A DNA stretch of 64,000 nucleotides from CALGFI01 sp963786805 (lineage in GTDB: Bacteria; Actinomycetota; UBA4738; HRBIN12): positions 186,001 to 250,000 of the forward strand of contig CAWBAK010000002.1 of NCBI GenBank assembly GCA_963786805.1, read 5' to 3'. Made by a program: the position numbers and the translations under genes. Within the stretch, counting starts at the first letter, position 1. Each line of letters opens with the position of its first letter. Shown piece after piece: positions 45,005 to 53,003 of this stretch. The notes beneath the pieces are model-generated. The model was given only the letters and a program-made list of their open reading frames with translations, was not told the DNA's origin and made no database searches.

Positions 45005-45394
45005 TCAGCCGTCGCTCGAGGCGGGACCCTCGACGTTCACGACCGGCTCACCTCGTCCCGATCGCACGACGACCGCCGTTCCGTGGACTCCGGCCGGGTT
45101 GCCCTCGCGGTGGATCGATCCGCGCGGCACGAACAGGAAGTCGCCCGGGCCCGCCTCGACGACACTCGCGCCGCCGGGACCGGACTCCATCCGGAGCCTC
45201 CCCGAAAGGACGTAGATCACGGACTCGTACTCCCCGTGATGGTGCCACCCCGAGATCATCCCGGCGTCCGTGCGCGCGAACCCTGCCCACGTCGTCTCGG
45301 TGGAAACCGCCTCTTCGCGCTGCATGCCGGGTGTCGGTGCGCCCGGTCGCCTTTCCGTCTCCCCGATCTTCAAGACGGGATCCGCCTCGCCCAT
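45005..45394 (-). CDS. Cupin domain protein
   Basis: 129 residues of a single cupin barrel. The first metal motif is present as GWHHHGEYESVIYVLSG, and the second as GDFLFVPRGSIHREGNP. Small single-cupin proteins can be metal-dependent dioxygenases, isomerases or ligand-sensing proteins; the residues do not decide. No membrane segment or signal is seen. It is 28 bp from the L,D-transpeptidase gene on the same strand, but functional coupling is not obvious. Confidence 0.75.
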   Translation of the reverse strand: MGEADPVLKIGETERRPGAPTPGMQREEAVSTETTWAGFARTDAGMISGWHHHGEYESVIYVLSGRLRMESGPGGASVVEAGPGDFLFVPRGSIHREGNPAGVHGTAVVVRSGRGEPVVNVEGPASSDG

Positions 45395-45446
45395 CCATGC
45401 CTCCTCCCACCGCGAACCGTGATGCTAGGGCGGTAGCCTTCCCCGC

Positions 45447-45490
45447 GCGAGCGTGGCGGAACCTGGCAGACGCGACGGACCAAGGACCGC
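45447..45490 (+). pseudogene. tRNA-Leu 5' fragment
   Basis: GCGAGCG followed by TGGCGGAACCTGGCAGACGC is almost identical to the first 35 bases of the intact tRNA-Leu at 46135. The anticodon region (CGGACCAAGGACCG) is distorted and no variable arm, T arm or acceptor 3' strand follows; bases after about 45490 are unrelated. A TAGCCT box lies just upstream. It is a truncated tRNA, probably once anticodon CAA. Confidence 0.65.
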
Positions 45491-45520
45491 GAACTCCCCT
45501 CACTGACTTGACACCGGCAG

Positions 45521-46024
45521 ATGAGCCGGAGGAACGTCGCGTTCGTCGTGAAGTGGGGTGAGTTCGCGTCGCTTCGTCCAGACCTTGCGGACGCTGGACG
45601 GCAGTTGCTCTATCAGCACGGCGTCGGACTGGCCTTCTTGGCGACCACCCGCGCCGATGGTGGTCCACGCGTTCACCCGATGTGCCCGCTCCTCACGCAA
45701 GGCGAGCTGTACGCGTTCATCGTGCCATCACCGAAGCAGCGCGACCTGAACCGGGATGGTCGCTACGCGTTGCATTCGTTCCCGGCCGATGACAACGAGG
45801 ACGCCTTCTACATCACAGGACGAGTGCGGCGTGTCGCGGACAGCGAGACGACCGACGCGCTCGCGAGCCAGTTCGCCGCAGAACGCGGCATGATGGAACC
45901 ACCCGCCGACCTGGAGGCCTGGGAGCTCGTCGCCTTCGACATCGAGTCGAGCCTCCTCACTCGCACGACAGGACACGGGGACCCATCGCCGAAGCACACG
46001 GTGTGGCGCGCGCCGGAGAAATAG
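45521..46024 (+). CDS. Pyridoxamine 5'-phosphate oxidase-fold protein
   Basis: Up to 167 residues of the split-barrel flavin-binding family (PNPOx-like). VKWGEFASLRPDLADAGRQLLYQHGVGLAFLATTRADGGPRVHPMCPLL begins the barrel, and KHTVWRAPEK ends it. Members bind FMN, F420 or haem and reduce diverse compounds; the cofactor is not clear. ATG 45521 is the first start, but a GTG at 45548 begins the conserved family text; neither has a good ribosome-binding site. It lies alone between a tRNA-Leu fragment and intact tRNA-Leu, and sampled lines have a lower GC content (about 63%) than many neighbours, compatible with transfer. Confidence 0.75.
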   Translation: MSRRNVAFVVKWGEFASLRPDLADAGRQLLYQHGVGLAFLATTRADGGPRVHPMCPLLTQGELYAFIVPSPKQRDLNRDGRYALHSFPADDNEDAFYITGRVRRVADSETTDALASQFAAERGMMEPPADLEAWELVAFDIESSLLTRTTGHGDPSPKHTVWRAPEK

Positions 46025-46134
46025 TCAGACATCGGCGGTGACGGGTGGTGGTCGTCCAGCGAAGGCCGCGTCCTCCGACCCATGTACGCTTCCGGCCCAT
46101 CTCGACCGATTACCCTGGTCAAGAGAAACACCAC

Positions 46135-46219
46135 GCGAGAGTGGCGGAACCTGGCAGACGCGCCGGACTTAGGATCCGGTGCCCGAAAGGGCGTGGGGGT
46201 TCAAATCCCCCCTCTCGCA
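46135..46219 (+). tRNA. tRNA-Leu (TAG)
   Basis: An 85-base class II tRNA: acceptor GCGAGAG/CTCTCGC, anticodon stem CCGGA/TCCGG with loop CTTAGGA (anticodon TAG), long variable arm TGCCCGAAAGGGCG and T arm GGGGG-TTCAAAT-CCCCC. Discriminator A, no encoded CCA. Confidence 0.96.
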
Positions 46220-46238
46220 CCGACCGCGATCTTCAGCG

Positions 46239-47477
46239 TCACGGCTCTCGCCCGAGGCGCGAGACCGCCTCGTCCTCTTCGTGACGAACCTCCTCCCGGA
46301 TGTCGGAGAACCGCACGGCCTCGAAGGCCGTCACGCCCACCATCACCGCGGTGAGCAGTCCGAGCGCCGCGAGCGCCGGGATCTGCGCGGCGAGCGGGAT
46401 CAGGGCAAGGAGCAGCGCCGCGGCCACGACCCGATGCAGGTTCGAGTGGTGAACGATCCGATACTTGAACGCTACGTTCGAAAGCAGGTAGAGCGCCACA
46501 CCGCCGTACATCGCGATGAGAGGCAGCGTCGCAAGTGCCTCGGACAGGTCGTGGTGGGCCCCGTCGCCGGTGAACTCGAGCACCTTCTTCATACCGAGAG
46601 CGAACAGGACGACGCCGGCGATCATCGGGAAGTGCAGGTAGGTGTAGGCGTCCCGGGCCATGCGCGTCCGCTCCTCTCCCTCGGCCCGGCGAAGCACGCG
46701 CTCGGCCACCAGCGAGACGACATCGAAGTAGGCCCACCAGATGCCTCCCGCGATCGTGAGCCCGAGGACCGACGCGATAACGATCGGCGCCGAGATCGGC
46801 AACGTGGCCACCCCTACGCCGATCGCGACGATCGATTCACCGAGGGCGACGATCAGGATCAGCCCGTGGCGCTCGGCGAAGTGCCCGGCCGAGTTCAACC
46901 TCCATCCCGACGCCCCGGCGAGCATGGTCCCGACGTAGTCGACGACCACCGCGGCCAGCCACGCGAGGGTCTGCGCCTGGCCGTCGAGCTGCGAGGCGAC
47001 CAACAGCAGCGCGGTGCTGCCGAACAGCGACGGCATGAACCGGACGAGCTGCCGTCGAAGTGCGGCGTCCTCGCTCGCGAGGAGCCAGAAGATCACGAGG
47101 TGCAGCAGGCGAACCGCGAGGTACGCGATCGCGAGCACGACCGGACCGCTCAGCCCGCCGAGGCGGTCGTCGAAGGCCTCCGGCACCGACAGTGCCAGCA
47201 CGAGCACCGCGGCCATGGCGCCGAACATCGCTACGCGGCCGATCCCCTCGTCGGCGCGGAGGACGCTGCCGAGCCAGGCGAAGCCCACCCAGCACCACCA
47301 GAGCAGTGCGAGCACGAGCATGCCGCGCACGATCCCCCAACCGGTCAGGTCGTCGGCGATGAGCGCCGTCACCTGGGTCAGGGAGAAGACGAACACCAGG
47401 TCGAAGAACAGCTCGATCGGCGTGACCCTGGCCTCTTCGGTGATCGACAGGACCCGAGGATGTCGGCCGTTGCTCAC
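46239..47477 (-). CDS. LtrA family membrane protein (low temperature requirement A)
   Basis: About 412 residues with 10-12 hydrophobic helices. The LtrA signature VTPIELFFDLVFVFSLTQVTALI opens the protein, and AERHGLILIVALGESIVAIGVG and WWAYFDVVS are conserved blocks. LtrA was named for cold growth in Listeria; the molecular role is not settled. GTG 47477 (VSNGRHPRVLSITEEARV) is preferred to an ATG 15 codons upstream, because the family normally starts close to the EARVTPIELFFDL motif. It ends 19 bp from the tRNA-Leu on the opposite strand. Confidence 0.85.
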   Translation of the reverse strand: MSNGRHPRVLSITEEARVTPIELFFDLVFVFSLTQVTALIADDLTGWGIVRGMLVLALLWWCWVGFAWLGSVLRADEGIGRVAMFGAMAAVLVLALSVPEAFDDRLGGLSGPVVLAIAYLAVRLLHLVIFWLLASEDAALRRQLVRFMPSLFGSTALLLVASQLDGQAQTLAWLAAVVVDYVGTMLAGASGWRLNSAGHFAERHGLILIVALGESIVAIGVGVATLPISAPIVIASVLGLTIAGGIWWAYFDVVSLVAERVLRRAEGEERTRMARDAYTYLHFPMIAGVVLFALGMKKVLEFTGDGAHHDLSEALATLPLIAMYGGVALYLLSNVAFKYRIVHHSNLHRVVAAALLLALIPLAAQIPALAALGLLTAVMVGVTAFEAVRFSDIREEVRHEEDEAVSRLGREP

Positions 47478-47585
47478 CCTCGAATGGTGCCACGTCCCGG
47501 ACGGAGACCGCACAGCGCTCACGCCTCGCCAGTCGGAGAGAGGGTGCTACCGTCGATCCGCCATGCGTGGATACGGGGGCGCCCG

Positions 47586-48854
47586 GTGAGATCTGCCCTC
47601 CGATCCGTCGCGGCGGTCGCGGCCTTCCTCGCACTGGCAGCAGCGTGCACGGAGTCGCCCGAACGCGACCTCCCGGACGTGGTCATCGGCTCGCCGACGG
47701 ATGCCCCGGTCGCGAGCTCCCCCTCGAGCGAACCGGCCGGCGTCCCGACCGATGTCGGTCGTCTCGCCGTTGTGGACGCGCTCGGCAACCTCGTCACGAT
47801 CGCTCCGGACGGGACGGACGTGGTGACGCTCGAACAGGGGGTGGAGGGACAGATCGTCGTGCAGCAACCGACGTGGTCGCCCGACGGCAGCCGCGTCGCG
47901 TGGGTCCGGCTCGAGGTTGGCGACACCGGGATCTCCAGCGTCCTCGTGACCAAACAGGGTGATGGAACACGGCCGACCGAAGCGCCGACCGCGGGCGCGC
48001 CCTTCTACCTCTTCTGGGATCCGACGTCGTCGCGGATCGCCTACCTCGGCTCGGCGGAGACATCTCAGATCGAGCTCGGCATCGTCGAGATCGCCGACGG
48101 CGGCCGCGAGGCAAGGTCACTCGATGCCGGCCAGCCGTTCTACCTCTCGTGGGCGCCGTCCGGAGAGGAGTTGCTGGTTCACGTCGGGACCGACCGGCTC
48201 GAACGGCTCGACCTCGACGGCACCCTCGCAACCGTCGACGCCCGGCCGGGCGCGTTCAGCGCTCCCGTGTGGACCTCGGACGGCCGAAGCCTGGTGTACG
48301 CGACGGAGATGGGCAACCGTCAGCGGCTCGTGACGCAGGAGGTCGGAGAGAGACGAGGGCGACAGCTGGTGCGGTTCGAAGGAGCCATCACCTTCGTCGT
48401 CAGCCCGGACGGAAGCCGCGTGGCATTCCAGGTCGTCGTCGGTCAAGACGACGTGAGCCCGCTCTCCGTGCTCGATCGCGAGACCGGAGCGATCAACCGC
48501 GTGGCGACCGATTTCGTCCCCGCCTTCTTCTGGAGCCCCGCGGGGGACCGGCTCCTGTACCTCCTCCCGGAGCCCGATCCGGACCGGATCTGGTTCCGCT
48601 GGGGGATCTGGGACGGCCAGTCGACGTTCGGCACGTCGCGGTTCTATCCGAGCCTCGTTTTCGGGCGGGACTACCTTTCGTTCTTCGAGCAGTACGCCCA
48701 GAGCATGAGCCTGTGGGCCCCGGACGGATCCGCCTTCGCCTATGCCGGCTACAACGAGGCGGGCGAGGAGGGCATCTGGGTTCAGCCAGCGCAGCTGGAG
48801 CGCCAGCCGGTCCTCGTCAAGGACGGGGTATTCGCGACCTGGTCGCCACGGTGA
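47586..48854 (+). CDS. TolB-like beta-propeller lipoprotein
   Basis: 422 residues. A GTG start follows GGGGG with good spacing and opens a lipoprotein signal ending LALAAAC. The mature chain is a series of WD40/TolB-type blades: PTWSPDGSRVAWVRLE, FYLFWDPTSSRIAYLGS, FYLSWAPSGEELLVHVG, VWTSDGRSLVYATE, FVVSPDGSRVAFQVV, FFWSPAGDRLLYLLPE and LWAPDGSAFAYAGYN. Such exported propellers usually bind ligands or partner proteins at the cell surface. It is divergent from ltrA and followed by a short hairpin. No partner is indicated. Confidence 0.8.
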   Translation: MRSALRSVAAVAAFLALAAACTESPERDLPDVVIGSPTDAPVASSPSSEPAGVPTDVGRLAVVDALGNLVTIAPDGTDVVTLEQGVEGQIVVQQPTWSPDGSRVAWVRLEVGDTGISSVLVTKQGDGTRPTEAPTAGAPFYLFWDPTSSRIAYLGSAETSQIELGIVEIADGGREARSLDAGQPFYLSWAPSGEELLVHVGTDRLERLDLDGTLATVDARPGAFSAPVWTSDGRSLVYATEMGNRQRLVTQEVGERRGRQLVRFEGAITFVVSPDGSRVAFQVVVGQDDVSPLSVLDRETGAINRVATDFVPAFFWSPAGDRLLYLLPEPDPDRIWFRWGIWDGQSTFGTSRFYPSLVFGRDYLSFFEQYAQSMSLWAPDGSAFAYAGYNEAGEEGIWVQPAQLERQPVLVKDGVFATWSPR

Positions 48855-48876
48855 GGCGCTGAGCTCTTACGTCTTT

Positions 48877-48896
48877 GGGTGATATCGGAATCACCC
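48877..48896 (+). terminator. Hairpin after the TolB-like gene
   Basis: GGGTGAT and ATCACCC form a 7-bp stem with a six-base loop, about 22 bases past the stop. A C-run rather than a T-run follows, so termination strength is uncertain. No other clear signal is seen up to the S8 protease at 49009. Confidence 0.4.
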
Positions 48897-49008
48897 CCCC
48901 GAACCTCGATGACTACCCGGACGTCCGATGCGGCCGTAGCCCGCCTACGGGGAGACTCTTGCTGGGTCTCGGGAAACAGGGCCCACCGATCAGGGGAGAC
49001 GTGTCGGG

Positions 49009-50724
49009 ATGTTGGCGGTTACCGCGAGAGGGCTGGTGACGGCCTCTCGCGCGACGGAACGACGCGTCGTCGCGGCGTCCCTCGCCTTCCTGCTCGCCGG
49101 CGTGCTCGCCGGCTCCCCCGGTCCGGCGCCGGGCGGGTCGACGATCCCGGTAGGCAAGGTCGACCCCGGTCTCCTCGACGCGATGGTCGACGCTCCGGGT
49201 TCGACCCTTCGGCTCATCGTGAAGGAGACGGCCCCGGCCTCCGACGAGGCCGAGCATCTCGTCCGTGGCCTGGGTGGCGCGATCACGCACGAGCTGCCCA
49301 TCGTCAGCGGGTTCTCCGCTCTTCTGCCGGCCGAAGCGCTGCCCGAGCTCGCAGGCTCATCGGCGGTCGGGCTGGTGTGGGGCGACGCCGAGATCCGGAT
49401 GAACTCCGGATCCACGAACTGGTACGACTCGAGGAGCTCCAACCAGGAGTGGCGCCAGGCGATCCGGCTCTCGCTCGATGGCTTCTACACCGGCTCCGGC
49501 GTCACCGTGGCCGTCCTGGACACGGGAGTGAGCCAGGTGCCGGACCTCGGCGACCGGGTCTTGGCGCGGGTCGATCTCACGCCGGAGCAGGACGGGTTCG
49601 ACCGGTACGGGCACGGGACCCATATGGCGGGGATCATCGCCGGGGACGGCTCCGCTTCCTCGGGCGAATGGAAGGGCGTCGCGCCCGAGGCGGATCTCGT
49701 GTCGGTGAAGGTCGCGGGCGCCGACGGCTCGACGGACGTGTCGGTCGTGATCGCGGGGCTGCAATGGGTGTTGGAGCACAAGAGCCAGTACGGCATCCGC
49801 GTCTTGAACCTCGCGTTCGGGACGGACTCTCGGCAGGGCTACCGCCTCGACCCGTTGAACTACGCGGTCGAGCAGGTTTGGTTCGGCGGGATCTTCGTCG
49901 TCGCCTCGGCGGGGAACCGCGGTCCCACCGGGGGCACGATCAACAAGCCCGGCGATGACCCGTTCGTCCTCACGGTGGGGGCCGTCGACATCAAGGGCAC
50001 CGGAGACCGCGGCGACGACGTCGTCGCGCCCTTCTCGAGCTGGGGCCCGACGCCGGACGGCTTCATCAAGCCCGACATCACCGCGCCGGGCATCTCCATC
50101 GTTGCTTCGCGTGCCGCCGGGAGCACCATCGACCAGCAGCACCCGGAGGGTCGCGTCGGCGACTGGTACTTCAAGGGAACCGGGACCTCACAGGCGGCCG
50201 CGATCGTCTCCGGCGTGGCCGCGCTGATGTTCCAGGCGGCCCCCACGCTCACCCCCGACGAGGCGAAGACGGCGATCATGCGCGGAGCTACGAGAACGTC
50301 CACCTACCGCTCCGGTGGAGGCGCCGGGATGATCGACGCCTCGGCCGCGATCCAGCTGGCACGCAGGAGCATCTATGTCACTGCCAACCTGGGGCTCGTC
50401 CCGTCCACCGGACTGGGTTCCCTCGAGTCGAGCCGGGGCTCGTTCCACGTCTACGCCGATGCCGACGGCGACGGGGTCTGGGATCTCGTCACGGGCGAGG
50501 TCGACGTCCTCGGGCAGCCGTGGTCGGCGACGTCCTGGTCGGCACTGTCGTGGTCCACGACCGTATGGGCGTCGCTCGTCAACGTGAGCATGGGATGGGC
50601 CGCGACGTCGTGGAGCGCGACGTCGTGGAGTGGAACGAGCTGGAGCTCGACCTCGTGGAGCTCGACCTCTTGGAGCTCCACCAGCTGGAGCTCGACCTCT
50701 TGGAGCACCGCCGCATGGAGCTGA
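49009..50724 (+). CDS. Secreted S8 (subtilisin) serine protease with TSWS-repeat tail
   Basis: 571 residues. A signal peptide lies at about residues 20-40, then an I9-like propeptide (LRLIVKETAPASDEAEHLVRGLGG). Catalytic residues are Asp171 (VAVLDTGV), His202 (YGHGTHMAG) and Ser394 (GTGTSQAAAIVSG), with Asn303 (SAGNRG) as the oxyanion base, so the enzyme should be active. From about residue 503 the chain turns into tryptophan-serine repeats (TSWS, roughly every five residues) to the last residue; no sorting signal follows. Similar tails are known in actinobacterial S8 proteases by recollection only. The histidine kinase start is four bases after the stop, so the two are probably co-transcribed. 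Confidence 0.9.
   Translation: MLAVTARGLVTASRATERRVVAASLAFLLAGVLAGSPGPAPGGSTIPVGKVDPGLLDAMVDAPGSTLRLIVKETAPASDEAEHLVRGLGGAITHELPIVSGFSALLPAEALPELAGSSAVGLVWGDAEIRMNSGSTNWYDSRSSNQEWRQAIRLSLDGFYTGSGVTVAVLDTGVSQVPDLGDRVLARVDLTPEQDGFDRYGHGTHMAGIIAGDGSASSGEWKGVAPEADLVSVKVAGADGSTDVSVVIAGLQWVLEHKSQYGIRVLNLAFGTDSRQGYRLDPLNYAVEQVWFGGIFVVASAGNRGPTGGTINKPGDDPFVLTVGAVDIKGTGDRGDDVVAPFSSWGPTPDGFIKPDITAPGISIVASRAAGSTIDQQHPEGRVGDWYFKGTGTSQAAAIVSGVAALMFQAAPTLTPDEAKTAIMRGATRTSTYRSGGGAGMIDASAAIQLARRSIYVTANLGLVPSTGLGSLESSRGSFHVYADADGDGVWDLVTGEVDVLGQPWSATSWSALSWSTTVWASLVNVSMGWAATSWSATSWSGTSWSSTSWSSTSWSSTSWSSTSWSTAAWS
50518..50721 (+). repeat. Coding repeat array for the TSWS tail
   Basis: The last 200 bases of the protease gene repeat a 15-base unit near TGGAGCTCGACCTCT, giving W-S-S-T-S in the protein. 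The 3' third is nearly identical unit to unit, while earlier units are diverged, a pattern of recent expansion at one end. Confidence 0.8.
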
Positions 50725-50728
50725 CACG

Positions 50729-52951
50729 ATGAGCCAGCGACCCGCGCTTCCGCGTTCGGCCCGCCTGTTGATCCTCGGGACGGTCGTGGCCGGCGCTGCG
50801 GCCCTCGCCGCGCACGTCGAGGAGTTCCGCACGTGGGAGCAGAGCGACGTCCTGACGTGGGCCGCCCTGATGCTCGCGATCGCCGCCGCCGAGCAGTTCT
50901 CGATCCCCCTGCGGCACCGGACGGAGACCGTGAACTTCTCGCTGACGGACGGGCTCTGGGCGGCGGCGCTGCCGCTCGTCCGGCCGGGGGTCCTCACGCT
51001 GGCCGTCGCGACCGGCGTGTTGCTCGGTCACTCGGTCCGGCGGTGGGCGCCCCAGAAGGTCGCGTTCAATGCGGGTCAGTTCGTCATCGGCATCACGGTC
51101 GCGGAGGTCGTCTTCGCTCAGTTCCGTCACGGCCCGATGACCGACCCCGCAACCTGGCTCGCCGTCGCGATCGCGATGTCCGCGTACTTCCTCGTCAACG
51201 CGAACCTGGTCGTGCTCGTCATCTCGCTCGTCGAGCGCAAGCCGTTCCTCGCGGTCCTGATCCCCCCGCTGGGCGTGAACGTCCTGCACTGGGCGGGCAA
51301 CACGGCGCTCGGGATCCTCGCGTCGATCCTGTGGGTCTCGAGCCCGGCCGGGCTCCCGCTCCTGGCCTTCCCGCTGGCGCTCTCCTACCTGGCGTATCGC
51401 CAGTGGATCAAGTCGGTCCGCGAACGCAACCACATGCGCGACCTCTATGAAGCCGGACGCGTCCTCGCCGGACCGCTCGAGACCACGGGCGACTTCAAGC
51501 CGTTCCTCGAGTTGCTCGAGGAGATGCTCGAGGCGGAATGCGTCGAGCTCGTGGTCCTGGACGAGGATCGGATCACCGTCCACAGCTCGGGAGGGACACG
51601 ATCGCTCACGGCCACGCCCGAGCGCGGCGGTCAGCGCCCTCCGCTCGAGGCGTTCGTCCGGGTGCACATGGGGCTGTCGCCACAGATCGCGCTGATCGGG
51701 GGGACGGAGGACGCGAGAGGCGTCGTCGCGGTGTACCGCCGCGAACCGCTCCGCGCGCCGGAGCGCTCGCTTCTCGATGCGCTGGCGATGCAGATCTCGG
51801 TTCGGCTGCAGAACCACAAGCTGTTCTTCCAGACGTTCGAGCAAGCGCAGCTGGCCGAGATCGTCGAGCACACGTCCGACGGCATCTTCGTGGTCTCTCA
51901 CGACCGGCACATCGTGTCGTGGAACCCGGCGATGGAGCGGATCACCGGCTACACGCGGGAGGAGGCCGTCGGCCGCACCTATGAGGAGATCTTCGGGCTT
52001 CGAGCGCTCGCGGACGGTTCACTCGCGGCGTCGCTGAACCCCCAGAGCGCCGGTGGCGAGGCGCGCGACTCGCTCGTCGTGACGAAAGAGGGCGAGCACC
52101 GCTGGATCCGCCACACGGGCACGCCCGTGCGCGATCGCGAAGGCGACCCCAGCGCGTGCGTGATCGTGGCCCACGACGTCACATCCGAGGTCCAGACCGA
52201 GCAGATGAAGAGGGACTTCGTGGCGATGGTGTCGCACGAGCTGCGAACGCCGCTGACGCCCCTCAAGGGATTCCTCTCGACGTTGCTCGAGGGCACGGCG
52301 GACGACTCGCCTGAGGCCAGGCGCGAGTACTACCGGATCATGCTCCGCCAGGCCGACCGGCTAGAGCGCCTCATCATGGACCTCCTGAACGTGTCGCAGA
52401 TCGAGTCGGGCACGATCGACCTGGATCTGCAGCCGGTCGAGGTCACCTCGCTCGTCGCAGAACAGGCCGTGGAGTTCCGCGGGCAATTCCCGGGTCGCAC
52501 GATCTCCGTCATCGACGGGAACGGTCCCGTCCTGGTGAAGGGCGATCCGTTCCGGATCCAGCAGGTGATCGCGAACCTCCTTTCGAACGCGATCAAGTAC
52601 TCCCCGACCGACGCCCCGGTCGAGATCAGCATCCTTTCCGTCGGCGACGAAGGGACCGTCTCGGTGCGAGACCACGGCCAAGGTGTTCTGCTTCCCGATC
52701 CCGAGCGGGTGTTCGATCGCTTCTACCGGGCCGAGAGCCGCCCGGACCGCCAGGTGGGCGGGACCGGGCTCGGGCTGTACATCGCCCGGCAGCTCGTTCA
52801 GGCGATGGAAGGACGGCTGTGGCTGGTCTCGAGACCAGGCGAGGGCTCGACGTTCTCGTTCAGCCTCCCGCGAGCCGACGTTACCGTCGTCAAGCCATCA
52901 TCGAACGGGAACGGCCACGCCGAGTCCCCGATCTCCGTCGTCCTCGGCTGA
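50729..52951 (+). CDS. Membrane sensor histidine kinase with GAF and PAS domains
   Basis: 740 residues. Six or seven hydrophobic helices fill about residues 5-215; a GAF-like region follows (LVVLDEDRITVHSSGG). A PAS domain covers about residues 370-480 (EHTSDGIFVVSHDRHIVSWNPAMERITGY). The phospho-accepting histidine is near residue 502 in VSHELRTPLTPLKGFL. The ATP-binding domain has QQVIANLLSNAIKYSP (N box), VRDHGQGV (G1) and GGTGLGLYIARQLVQAMEG (G2). No response regulator is adjacent, so the partner is elsewhere. The start is four bases after the S8 protease stop; the kinase may sense something the protease changes, which is inference from position. Confidence 0.92.
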   Translation: MSQRPALPRSARLLILGTVVAGAAALAAHVEEFRTWEQSDVLTWAALMLAIAAAEQFSIPLRHRTETVNFSLTDGLWAAALPLVRPGVLTLAVATGVLLGHSVRRWAPQKVAFNAGQFVIGITVAEVVFAQFRHGPMTDPATWLAVAIAMSAYFLVNANLVVLVISLVERKPFLAVLIPPLGVNVLHWAGNTALGILASILWVSSPAGLPLLAFPLALSYLAYRQWIKSVRERNHMRDLYEAGRVLAGPLETTGDFKPFLELLEEMLEAECVELVVLDEDRITVHSSGGTRSLTATPERGGQRPPLEAFVRVHMGLSPQIALIGGTEDARGVVAVYRREPLRAPERSLLDALAMQISVRLQNHKLFFQTFEQAQLAEIVEHTSDGIFVVSHDRHIVSWNPAMERITGYTREEAVGRTYEEIFGLRALADGSLAASLNPQSAGGEARDSLVVTKEGEHRWIRHTGTPVRDREGDPSACVIVAHDVTSEVQTEQMKRDFVAMVSHELRTPLTPLKGFLSTLLEGTADDSPEARREYYRIMLRQADRLERLIMDLLNVSQIESGTIDLDLQPVEVTSLVAEQAVEFRGQFPGRTISVIDGNGPVLVKGDPFRIQQVIANLLSNAIKYSPTDAPVEISILSVGDEGTVSVRDHGQGVLLPDPERVFDRFYRAESRPDRQVGGTGLGLYIARQLVQAMEGRLWLVSRPGEGSTFSFSLPRADVTVVKPSSNGNGHAESPISVVLG

Positions 52952-53003
52952 TCGCCCTCCCCGCACGCGTCCCCGACTCCACCTTGATGCCACACTCCCG
53001 CTC

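Noticed and set aside
45858..45880. CGCTCGC within the PNPOx-like gene as the missing 3' strand of the truncated tRNA-Leu
   Set aside because: It lies inside coding sequence and has no T arm before it; chance match.
48897..49008. Possible structured leader before the S8 protease (CCGTAG/CTACGG hairpin)
   Set aside because: One 6-bp stem is easily found by chance at this GC; no known riboswitch class fits.
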